Source: Serinus canaria (taxonomy: Eukaryota; Chordata; Aves; Passeriformes; Fringillidae). From it: a stretch of 64,000 nucleotides of DNA. Location of the stretch: contig NC_066316.1 in NCBI RefSeq assembly GCF_022539315.1, forward strand, positions 23,053,245 through 23,117,244. Direction: 5' to 3'. Positions 52,901 to 64,000 of this stretch are shown in pieces (the first letter of the stretch is position 1; each line of letters opens with the position of its first letter). Under the pieces are notes generated by a model. The model worked only from the letters and a program-made list of their open reading frames with translations, did not search any database and had not been told where the DNA came from. The position numbers were made by a program, and so were the translations under genes.

Positions 52901-55900
52901 TTGACCTCTGGCTCCTTGCTCCCCTGGACACATACCCACTATTTAGCCTCCTAAATCTAAGTTGTTGGACAAAAGTGCAGTCACAATCTGCCACAGCATG
53001 CAACTCTGAAATTAAAGGCACAGCTTAGCAATAATGTCATTTCGTCTTTTGATTTTGTATTGCCCATTTAATTTAACTTTCCAGAGTTAAGCAGTGGGAT
53101 ATAAAGGACTATTCTCTCATGGGAACCAAAGAACAGAAAAGTGCAGGGAGCTCCTTGTGCAGACTTGATGATGAAGACCTCACCATAAATTCGAGCCAGA
53201 ATGCGTGCTCTCAAGCCCTATTTACCTTATGATGATGGTGGATGACTACCTCAGCACTGTGCCACACCAATATAAGCAGCCAGAACTTTCATATGAGACC
53301 TCATGGTGTAGGTACATCCCTAGACACAACAGTATGAAGCTAGGAGCAGGATCCTGCCTGCTACTTTGCTTTCCTTGTATAGTACTGCAGCACAGGGAAA
53401 ATAGTGAAGCTGAATTGCTGATAATATCACACTTTTAACAAACTTGATAACTGATGTATTCCTACCAGAGTCTGTGCTCACTGACCAAACTTTAAATTTA
53501 GAAAGGCAAGCATGTAACTTGACTGAAAGGAATGTCACCCAATAACTGATTCTATTATTAGATAAGTGTCTGAAAGGACCAACTGGGGTAAAGAATAAAC
53601 ACACCCTCTTTACTAATGGAGTGTTGCTCTAAGAAACAAAAGAGGGGGAAAAAAAAGAGTGGTTTTACTATTCCAGTCTATTACCAGAATGTGCCATCAT
53701 ACCACATCATCAGGATGTTCATGAAGAAAGAGAAAAAGCATATGCATGGCAATGTCAACTTAAACTATAGGGGGAAAAATACTTCTAGGATTTCAAAAAT
53801 CCATTAAGTACCATCTGATACTTGAATAAAACTCTGCTGGAGTGAAACTGTACAAGTGCCATAGATCACAAACCCTAAATGCAGCACAAAACAATGGAAA
53901 CTGTAGCCCCACAGGGAAAAACCAAATTAAACAAACACACACTACCATCAATGTTTTTAGTGGTTTCTCTCCCTGCAAATACTGTACAGTCTCCTGATCC
54001 CCAGAAAAATGGAAACGCCTCTTTATTTACACAAAGCTCTTTGGTGCTTGGATCTGCAGAGAAAACAGACCAGATCTCTGAGGAGGATCAAAGATTGCCA
54101 GACAAGCCTCTGGTTTGGATTAGTCTCTTTCATCACACCCTTGTCCCAGCTGCTTGTTCAGTAAAAGTGACTCCCTCCTCTCTCATTACATCCCCATTTT
54201 CACAGGAGACAGTCCCTTTGACTAGATTCTCTCCATTTTGTACAAAATGTCTCTTTTTTTCCAAGCAGTCCAATGTGCCCCGTCGCACTCTGCCACAGCC
54301 TGCAAGTGCTGCAAGTGTGAGAAGTGCAGATACACATCTCTGTGAACCACCCTTTGCATCAAGCTGCAGTAGCTGTTATCAAAAGGCCACCTCAAAGTCC
54401 CAACTTTGTGGCACAGGGGGTGACCCTGCTGTGGGGTGCCATGGGGGCAGGCTCACCCTGGGCCATCCCTATGGGTGGAGGGGTCAAGGGAGGCCAAGTA
54501 CTGCCCACCAACTACACTGCACTCTCTCTCCTGTGGCTTTCAGTTTGCCTGGGAGATGACTGGAAGTGTATTTGCACTGAGGGAAATTCCTGCTTTGATA
54601 AACGGCCCACACAGTTTTATCATGCTTATTCTAAGAGGAATTAACACCAAATTCCCAAGCCCATAGTATTTCACATTGCCTGTGGAGAGAATTTCCAAGC
54701 AACCTTATTGGAAGCACTTGTTTTGTCTATTACTTATTTAACTGCCATTGACAGAGAGAACTCTCCATGGAAAATGGTATTTTGCAGGAACTTGAATTAT
54801 ACTTAAGCCAGCTGTGACAATATCCAAGTGAATTTTAACCTATTGGAAGTTTTGGGTTCCCTTCCATAAAAAAAAAAGTAAGCTTACTAAAATAAAATCA
54901 TAGTAAAGCATGGTCACATAACAGTCCATGTATAAAGACTATATTTAAAAAACCTCAGACATCCTTTAGTTGTGGTGGTTTAATTTCTGGAAAAGTTTTT
55001 GGGTTGTTCTTTCAAGGTTTTTTGGTTTTGGTTGGTTTTTCATAGTTTCCAGTTTCAAGCCAAAAATCCACATTTCCACACTCAGGGCACAACAAAGGCC
55101 TCCGAAACTGAAACAGAGGGACAAAAGTGACTTTCTTTTTAAAGATCTGGTAGTTGACAGAGAACTACTATGGGAAACAGATGAGAAACACAGGCTCCAG
55201 CCAAGCTCTGTGAAACAGGCAGTCTCTGTTTGCTGCCAGACAAAATGGCAGACACGTAGAATGATTCTCTTTAGTTTGTGTTTCTGTTGAGAATTGCAAG
55301 GAATTTTTCTTTTTGCCTGGTAGGATTATCCTGTCCATACCTATCCAAGATCTGCAGACCCTTAGGAGAGCACAGCTGGTCCCACAGCTGGGCAGAGGTC
55401 ATGAGCACTGAGTCTGAGCACATGAGAGGGACCAAAGCAGCTTGGCTGCAACCTGTCTGCAAGATAGCACAAGCACACAAGGGAGGACAGTTGCAGGGCT
55501 GTGACAAGAAAGCTGGCCCATGGATAAATTATAGTCATTGACAAGCAGCTGGGTTGCAAGCTGGGTGGGACCAGCTCCCACAGAGTTCCTAAACAGTGGG
55601 GTTTTTTTAAACAGGAAAGCAAAGCTAATACCTATTTTTGCCAAACAGTTTAATCAAAAAAGGAAGAAACATCAGCTTTACAGATTGTTCATCCAAGTAT
55701 GTTCTTCCCTGAAAAGCACGTATTATCTGCATGCTTTAAGATGAGTCACCCCTGTCCTGCTATGTCTGCAGAGCAAACAAATTGAAGAGCCAAACTTGTT
55801 TCAGGGCATCAGAGAGCAGGCAGTGGCTAAAGGGATAGTTTAGCACCAGCAGAGGCTACCAAAGGAGTCTGTGCAATTCCCATCCCTATAGGATTTTAGG

Positions 55901-58499
55901 CAGACAAACAGCTGCTAGAAATTGTAGGCAGGCGTAAATCAGGAAGGCCCATATCTCACAATCTCTTATGGTTCTCTGCAGCTATGAAAAGACCTTTCAG
56001 GAAGACATTTTACACATCATTATCAGTCACAAGTGAAAGGAAAAAAGCCAAAACCCTACTTTTTTAAATTTACTATCACTCAGAGCACACAGCAATAACT
56101 CTGACTTTGAGTAATTATTTTTGCTGCTATGCAAAAATTCATGGAACAAGTGTTCATCCAGGATTTGCCTACATTAAACTATGTTGCTACCTGCCTGTGT
56201 AGTAACTCACTGTGGTGGAGGAACATAACATATGTTAGCAGACCTGGCCTCCATCCAATCTTGAGTTGAGCATCTGACAACTGGGAAACTTCAGGAAATC
56301 AAATTTTTAAAAAAATTTAAATTTATCCTTTAAAGCCTAATTGACAAGAGAGCTTTATTAGCAGGTATGACTATGTATGAAGATTTACCTTCTGTACAGA
56401 TAAATGCCATTGGTTTTGTTAATTGGGTAAAGATGCAGCAAAGCCATTGGACCTTGATGTATTTATGTAGTAGCTGGACAATTACAACATCAAGGATTTT
56501 GATTAAATATTTGCAGGATCACTTGACTCTACAGATGCTGGCAATATTCAGGATCTGCTAATTGAAATGGAATCACACTGCCTGCAGTGCATGCAGAATA
56601 TATGGCCATGTATGATTTACAACAACCACAGAGTAACTTGAGTTATAAACAGCTTAAAGAATTGTTCTTTGAACTTAATCCCCAATTTATTTTTTCTTTG
56701 CATTTCTCGGTCACCTATTTCTGCCAGCATTAGGATATTATGAGGGGAAAAAACAGTGATCAGCTGCTAGAAAGGTGTTGCTTTACCTAAATATTTTAGC
56801 AATAAAAGACTATTGATATTGCACCCTGGCTTCTGCAGAAATAAACCTGTGGGGTTTTTCATCATGACTTCTGTAATGATTTAAACAAGTTATGCAAGAG
56901 ATGAAACTAGCAAAAAAGTCACAAGTATTATTTGAATTTTATCTGGTCAGTCTAACCTGAAAGTCTTCATGCTGAGTCAATGGCTTCTGACAGAGATCAA
57001 CACTGTTTGTCATGAGTGAGTCACAAACCCAAGTGATATTCTGTTATAGTTCAGAACTGGGTGGCAGACATGTCTGGACAGCATAGTTGGAAAAACCTTC
57101 ATATGAGCTTGGCTTGTTCTATTGCCCTATTTACCAGCTTACTGTGGACATCTTCAGAATTTGTACAATGCTTACTTCATAAATCCACATTTTGCAATAC
57201 AGGGAAAGCCCACATGGTAGGATACAGTGTATAAGAAGTAAGTAAGGAAATTCAGGAAGTCTACAGGAAGACCTGCAAGCTGCATGGGAAGAAACAGAGA
57301 CATGCATGAATAGAGTCAAATTGTTGTGATGGCTTAGTGACACAAAAAGTAACCTTGGTTCATTTCTTCCCTCATCTCCCTGAGTCTTCACATCTGCTTG
57401 GCTTTCAGAAATCCTCATTCCCAGCCTTTGAACCTATTCAAAGTACATGGCATATATTTTTTTAATGCAGAGGTATATAACTGCTGTTATGCAATGCTGT
57501 AAGTACCTTGTCACAGGAGGAGTAGCAAGCTGGGGATGCAGGGGACCCCACTTCCTGCAGGGTACAGGAAAAAGCCAAAAGAACTCATGCACCCTACAGC
57601 TCCTGCCCAAGGAAGTATCCTTTTAAGGGAGAGTTGTGGTGCTGAAATGGTCCAACTACACAAGAAATGGTATCATGAGTAAAAGCTGAAAGAGTGGGTG
57701 TGTTTGCCAGCCATTGCTGAACTAAAGATAGAAAGCTTTGCTTACGCATTGACCCAGAAGATCTGAATACATGAAAAGAAGGCATTTTCCACTGCCTGCT
57801 AAAGGAGAAATTCTGGAAGAAGGGCTTGATGCCAAATATTTTTCTAAGCTTGGTGTGTCAGAAGGGCTCTGGCAAGTGCCTTTAGGAAAACAGCTCATGT
57901 TTGCACATATTCACCAACCTTTTTGGGAGACAGTTTCTTCAGACTGCCAGTTGGGTTGTGCTTGGCACCTGAGACATTTTAATGGAAAATACAACATGTT
58001 TTTGTTGCTGTAGAAGGTGGTAAGGTTTGCAAAGCTTATGTTTTGGTCTGAGGAAAAACAGTGAAAGTGCATGACTGGGGACTTCAAGAAGAAAAAGCTG
58101 ACACTTCTGGCTAAAGCTAAGTAAATAAAAGTATAAACTCTCTCAAATGAACATAACATACTTGTGAGAAAAATGAACACAGTGAGGAATACAAGCAGAT
58201 TATACTACAGCTGAGAGCATCAGAAAGTTGCCTGGTTCAACTGACAAAAAAATGGAGTAAAGTTTTACTGGCATCATAAACTATATAAGGACATTTGTGC
58301 AAAATTTAGCTTTAAAATAATGTTTCTGATTCACCTGGGAGTGCATCTCTTGCAGCTTTGATATCAGGAATTCAGGTAGCTATTCAAGACTGGGCCACAG
58401 CCTATCACAAATACAGCACTTTTTGAAAAGATAGGGATGCTTGCCTACGCCTATGTGAATATTTCCATACCAGGCTGCAACACTGCACTAGGAAAAAGG

Positions 58500-58553
58500 G
58501 TGTTTTTTTTTTTTTTTTTAGAAATGAGATGGGTTTTTTTTTTTAGAAATGAG
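58500..58553. repeat. Two poly(T)-AGAAATGAGA units
   Basis: A T run followed by AGAAATGAGAT is repeated by a second T run followed by AGAAATGAGAC, a short tandem duplication with a poly(T) slippage tract. Confidence 0.85.
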
Positions 58554-60729
58554 ACACCACAAAGCAATGCAAACAAAAATCTGCCTGGACTAGAAGCAAT
58601 GGTCTCAAGTATATCTTTCAGTAGTACAATAGCCTGAAGGTCGTCACACAACTTCTTTCCTAATACTATCAGAGTGCCCAGTTACCTCACATATTTGCAG
58701 GATGGAACATGCCCTTGAGCTGTGACTTTGTGTCATCTGTGCCAGTAGACAAGGTCCACAGGTTTACCTGTTGCTGTAATTTTTATGGTGGGCTACTTTG
58801 ATTTAAGGATCACACTAATGGATAAAGCCTTGTTATGAATACAGGGCCTTGTATGAATTGAGGTCTGAGATCTGCTAGGATTTGGATAGTAAAAAGGCTC
58901 AGGACTACTGCAGTATAAAGACCAGGAGAAGTAGGAAAAGGCAATAGAAGGGAAAGTTCTCTTCTATTAAGATCGCTATGTGGATCTACTGTCATGTGAA
59001 ACTCAAATCTAACAAAGTTGCAGATTTTTATGCATAATGCAGCATCTGCCTCCACTGATCTCCTCATTTCCAATTTCTCTTTAAAACACATGTCTAATCT
59101 GTTTGAGTTCTCAGTTGCACAATCGCTGGGATATGTCTGGCAGACTGCTTCTAAGAAAGCCAAAAACCCAAGTATTGCCTCTATGGCGCCAGCAAGTTCT
59201 TCACATGGTGCCCAAGGGCAGTGCCATGGATAATGCCAAAGCAAATAGCTGGAGAAGGGCTTTAACATTCTTTGTATAGATCAGCAACACATCCTTTGGT
59301 ATCATTTGCTGCGGTTGCAATTGCAACATTCTTTTTTTATGCAATTGCAACACAGTTGATCTTTTGAATTTGTGGCTGTTGAGGCGGGATCCCCTCAGAA
59401 GTATTGGGGAAGAGAGCTGTGCAAACATTGAATTGCAAAGGAATGAGTCAGGGGTAATTTTTCATGCACACTAAGTAATAGTGAAAACTTGAACTGGATA
59501 TATCCTGATAACTATGTTTTCTAAAATGGGTTCCTCTCCCTAAGGGGGAAAAAACCATAAATGGGAGGACCAGCTCTTTCACAGACACATGTTTAACAGC
59601 AGGAACCTAATTTACATACATAAGTATATTCATTATGCATCAACGATGCTTATAGCCTAATTCTCCAAGTTCAGCACACAAAACAATACCCAGTCATCAG
59701 CTATCTCAAGACCTGAGCTCCTATCCCCAAGGCTAAATTATAAGTGTGCACTGTTAAATACAAGTTACAACACAGAGTACAATACAAGTGTACAATACAG
59801 GTCCCATAGACAAAAAGTATGTGTCCCACAGACAAAAAGGTCTTATCAATGAAAAATGACCATACACAGGAGTAAGACTATGAAACAGCATAGGCTGGGG
59901 ATCTAGGTCCAGCAGCAGAAGGCTACAGCTGGCTTCTCTAAGACTTACTCTCCAGCAGTACTCATTCATCTGTCATGACTGAGAAGCACCGGAGCTTTTC
60001 AGACTTGCTCCAGAATGTCATTTTCCTACATCATAAGTCAATCACCACAGATACTGCATTAACATCAAGTTCTTAATGAGGAAATCAGAGCAACCACACC
60101 CTAAGGGCTTTTCCCCTCAACCCTCCACATGAGCTGTGAAAAGCCTTGGTTTCGCTTTCCAGCCTGCCTGACCACTGCCATCCCCAGCAGACACACATGA
60201 GAAATTTGTACAGCAGGTACACAAACAGGTCCTCACCATGCAACAGACTGCAAAAAGCCTCAGCACCAAACGTAGGATTTCTGGCCTTCAGCTCACAGCT
60301 GAGAATAAAACTGTACTAACAGGATTCTCCTCGAGTTTTCCTTGCCAAAGCTGAGGTCAGCCCGCAAGACTTGCCTTGACACCTGCTCCAAGAAGTGCAC
60401 CCGTGAGAGTAGCTTGTACCACAAAAATTGGCTCTTCAGTGGGAGGAACGCCTGTTTGCCCAACACACAGCAAATACTCCCAGAGCTTCCCTCCCAGCCT
60501 TTAAAATTTAATACACCACCTCATACTGAAGTGCTACATTTTCTATTTCCTTGCATTTGGTGAGCTTCACATGTCTTGTTTCAAACATGCCTTTGTTTGC
60601 TGTAACCCAATAGCAAAAATTTTGGAAGTGTTGCTAAAACTTAGCAGCATCCCCAAAATTAGTATGTTTCTTCTTGTTCTCACATTTTTCCTGTGTCCTG
60701 TAAACTTAGTTTTAATGACAGGTTTTTCC

Positions 60730-60754
60730 TTTTTTTTTTTTTTTTTTTTTTTTT
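60730..60754. repeat. Poly(T), 25 bases
   Basis: An uninterrupted T run in intergenic sequence. I recognise no retroelement body next to it. Confidence 0.9.
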
Positions 60755-60868
60755 GCCTGTATAACAATATTTGGACAGTAAGAGATACTGCATATTTTAC
60801 AAATGAGTAATTTTCTAAGGGGGTCGGAAAATTTTGGGACAAACTATTTTTAGTTAGCAGATGTTGAT

Positions 60869-60920
60869 ATGGCATATTCTTTGTAATAGGTACTATGGCA
60901 TATTCTTTCATAACAGGTAC
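60869..60920. repeat. 26-bp imperfect tandem duplication
   Basis: ATGGCATATTCTTTGTAATA plus GGTACT is followed by ATGGCATATTCTTTCATAAC plus AGGTAC. Confidence 0.85.
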
Positions 60921-61734
60921 ATTTCCACTACCATGTCTTTCATCCTCGGAAGTTGTCAGATTCTGTTTAAAGAAATATTGTGGGAAAAAAAAATTATTTG
61001 TAGCACAGTCCTGCATCTTTCTGCTAAAAGTGGTAGGTAATTATATCAACAGAGATAGTAAATGGATAGTTTGCTTTTTCATAATATTTTCTCTTATAAG
61101 AGCAAAAACTTTACATCATCTAGGTCAGCATTTCCCATAGGGCCAAAACACAATCCTGAAAATTCTGTGAATTGCTGAGGATATTAAACAGTCAAGATAA
61201 GATTACAGAGAAACAATGCAGCCATTTTGAGCTGAGCTTTCCCACAGTGAAAGGTTCAGTGAGGCCCAGCTGGTTGTTTTGACTTCAGACACTGACTCAG
61301 GGATAGGAAAGTTGGACACCAAGGGTGGAGCAGAGAAATTATTTGGCAGGCAAAAGGAAAAAATTAACCTTTTTCAGTCCACATGCTGTGTGCTGCAGCT
61401 ACCAGTCACCGCAGGGTCTAAAACCAGTTAGCTTCTGTATAAATCTGGATTTAATAACATGCAAGGGATTATAATTCTGCTTTTTTTTCTCCACCTTTGT
61501 TTGCATTCTGTCTTACACTGGAAGACTGGAAGCAGCTTATATACAGTGTGTATTTTAGAGGGCCCAATCCTGTTGAAATGTCTCAGTACATTGGTAGAAC
61601 TACTGCTATTTTGCTTTTTTCCTTACACGCTATAGAATTTGCTCATTTCTGCTGCCTTCCTGCCCAAAACACGCTGGGTAACACAGAGCTGCACTCAGAA
61701 ACGCAGGCACGCTGCTTGCAGATAATTTGACTGT

Positions 61735-62100
61735 TGCTCCTGGCTGGCTCTGGAGCGAGAGATGGGAGCAGAGGGCGGGAAGAGCCGCGGCTGGGGAGGG
61801 CTGCGATGGCAGGGCTGGCGCTCGGCCGGGAGCCCTGGCAGCCCTCGGCAGAGCGGGGCAGCTGCTGCAGCCCGCCCGGAGCTGCCGGGGGAGGCTGGAG
61901 CGGGGGCACAGCAGAGGACAGCCGGCCAGCTCCGCCGTGCCCTCTCGCTGGCTGGAGAGCATCTGGGTGTCACAGCTGCGAGCAGGGCTGCCGCTGTATC
62001 CCCAGCACATGCCAGCGAGCGGGAGGCCAGCAGACACCTTGTCGCTGATTTATAGGCACCGCTTTGTTGTGCATTCCTGGTGCCTGCGGGATTCTGCTGA
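61735..62100 (-). promoter_or_regulatory. Orphan CpG island with minus-strand TATA motif
   Basis: About 26 CpG in ~370 bp, against strong CpG depletion in the flanks, marks a likely promoter. On the minus strand CCTATAAATCAG places a TATA box at 62048-62054, upstream of the GC-rich part, so a start near 62020 running leftward is plausible. I found no convincing splice donor or conserved protein below it. The 126-codon minus frame from an ATG at 62010 is rich in Pro, Ala and Ser and probably reflects base composition. It could start a non-coding RNA. Confidence 0.5.
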
Positions 62101-64000
62101 CTTTACGCTTGCTTAACTCCCGCTAAGATCAGCAGCAACTTTGCCTTCATTGAGATCGTAATCCCAGAGCCTCCAAGAGGGAATATCAACAGACAGTGCC
62201 AAACCACTTGGTATTCAGTGTTTAGAAGGCTGCACAGGCTGGTGCATACAGCAGAGGGGAGTAATTCAGGGTGTATTTATTGCTGTAGCGTGACTCTCAC
62301 AGGGCCATCTAACCTCCCAGTGCGTTGGCTTGCCCAGCTGGGGAGCACAGGCTGTGATGGGGGTCAATTCCCATTTGGAAAGCGTGTTGAGATGCTTCAG
62401 AGAGGCAAACAAACGTTTCCACAGAGTTATTGTTCTCTGAAGAGAATTATTACTTTTACAACTGAGAACTATCAGCTTTAAATGGAGATTTCTGTCTTTG
62501 CCTCTCTCTTCTTGCAAGTGAAGTATTTTTTTATACTGTGGAAGCCTCAAAGGCATTATTAGTAACATGTTTTCTTTCCTCTTTCTAAAATCCCACTTTT
62601 CAGTTTTCTTTCACTATCCCATCTCAGGTTAGTGACTACTGACAAATGCTATCAACACATCTTGACAAAGAATAAAGTTCTGTCTAGAGCCATTTCACTC
62701 CCTCCAACATGTTGAACTAAGAAAGCTAAAGCAGAAGCGGGGGTGGGGGAAGAAAGAGAGAAATGAGAAACATTTCCAAACATAACATAAAAGGTCTTGC
62801 CTTAAGACCATGGATTTCCTTTTTGGTACTTTCAAAGAATGTGTCTTTAGTTCTCTTTGGCTGTGTGACCAACAGTTGTGGGGTGTGTCTGTGGTTTTCT
62901 TCTCTTCACAGTAACTCTATTGTTCAGAAACTGCAGCCAATTTATGGAAAGAGGTGGAATGTTTATGTAACTTACTTTGCTTTAGACAAGAAATAAAAAA
63001 AAAATTAAAAAAGACTGGTGGAGGAAGGCCAGTCAAAACAGGATTTTTCTTCCTTTCTGGACACAGATGTTGGGAGGAAAAAAAAGCTAGTTCTGTCTTC
63101 ACATTAAGCTAAACAGCATTTCCATTTTTAGATGCTTTTTTTTAATTAAGTAGGTCAGAAAAACAAAATCAGGCATTAGATTAGATTAGTGCTATAATTT
63201 ACTTGTTTCAAAATGTGCCATGTTTGAGAGTTACTCTGTTGACATGCTTACAACACCATAAACTGAGAAATAGATATATTAGGGTCAGATGATACCACTG
63301 TTGCCTAGACTGCTGTGTCCTAAACATATAGTTGGCAAGTACTGCTAGACTGCAGATGGCAAGTGTCTCTTCGTAACTAGATTGGAGTTTCCTGCCATTT
63401 CCAAATTAGCTTAGCTGCAAATATGATTTGCAAATTGCAAACCAAAACAAGGTAGCCAAAAGAACAAGTCTTCTTATTTATGTGTGCCACTGCCTGTACT
63501 GCAAAAGTGGATAAGTTAGCATCACTGTGTTTCTGCCTTATCTAGCCAGTATCCTAATGCCTTGCTTGAACTCTCCTTTAACTGCAGTACCTGTCTAAAA
63601 ACTTTAGGTCAAACTCCTCTTTTCTAAATGAACAAAACTTTGATTTACTGAAAAGTTTTTGATTAAATATGGAGGATCTGTAAAGCTCAGGGTATCCTCC
63701 AAAGGACATTCAGGTATCTGTTAGGTTGGGCCTGACCTGAACCAGGCAGGTGCAACTCACCTGAAGCCAGCAAATTTACACCAAAAGTATCTCAAAATGG
63801 GGTTTTGAATGTATGAAATAATTTCCAGCCATCACTCAGCACCATCACAAAACATATCCTCCTCAAATCTTAGTGCCACTAGCATGAAACCAAGTGGGCA
63901 TGGACCCAGGCTGTGCAGACACCAGTACTGCCAGTACTGGCAAGACTGGGTTGCAGAGTCTAAAATCAAATTCTGGTCTTCATTTCAGACATACACACAG
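62101..64000. other. Unassigned sequence at the right edge
   Basis: AT-rich and without recognised repeats or coding exons. It includes a short A-rich run at 62993-63012. Confidence 0.6.

Larger units (their letters stand above)
36814..61734. other. Apparently intergenic region upstream of HHAT
   Basis: Apart from the repeats listed separately, I see no gene. Frames are short and lack recognisable domains; the longest not explained by a repeat is a 226-codon plus frame at 53879-54559. A SERTAD4 coding exon, expected upstream of HHAT in human order, is not present. Confidence 0.7.

Noticed and set aside
36814..64000. SERTAD4, expected upstream of HHAT
   Set aside because: No minus-strand open frame of the required ~900 bp and no SERTA-like motif were seen; it probably lies beyond the right edge.

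Overview
The window looks like avian nuclear DNA, most probably from an oscine passerine. Its repeats are CR1 LINE fragments, solo LTRs of avian endogenous retrovirus type, and one tRNA-Ile-like SINE with a CR1-like tail (a TguSINE1-type element). The DNA is AT-rich outside two CpG islands, and no prokaryotic-style gene is present. All identifications rest on reading the sequence and on remembered family sequences; no database search was run.

The only protein-coding gene I can support is HHAT (hedgehog acyltransferase, an MBOAT-family ER enzyme that palmitoylates Hedgehog ligands) on the minus strand. A non-coding first exon lies in a CpG island near 35.7-35.8 kb. Eight coding exons follow leftward to 2470, encoding residues 1 to about 348 of an expected ~493. 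All exon phases join without a break. The numbering matches human closely enough that the catalytic Asp falls at residue 339, in a 36-bp micro-exon at 2470-2505. The exons holding the catalytic His (human His379) and the C-terminus lie beyond the left edge.

Layout: 1-2469 is HHAT intron with an antisense ERVL-type solo LTR ending about 30 bp from the micro-exon. 2506-35726 holds HHAT introns and exons with CR1, LTR and simple repeats. About 35.27-36.0 kb is the HHAT CpG-island promoter. 36.0-36.8 kb is a ~20-bp-unit minisatellite with a ~60-bp higher-order period. 36.8-61.7 kb is apparently intergenic, with two CR1 copies, a perfect 22-bp-arm hairpin, a degenerate TTTCA-rich tract followed by a ~170-bp diverged tandem repeat, one LTR and one SINE. 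61.74-62.1 kb is an orphan CpG island with a minus-strand TATA motif. 62.1-64.0 kb has no recognisable gene. In human, SERTAD4 lies upstream of HHAT, but no SERTAD4-sized coding exon is in this window.
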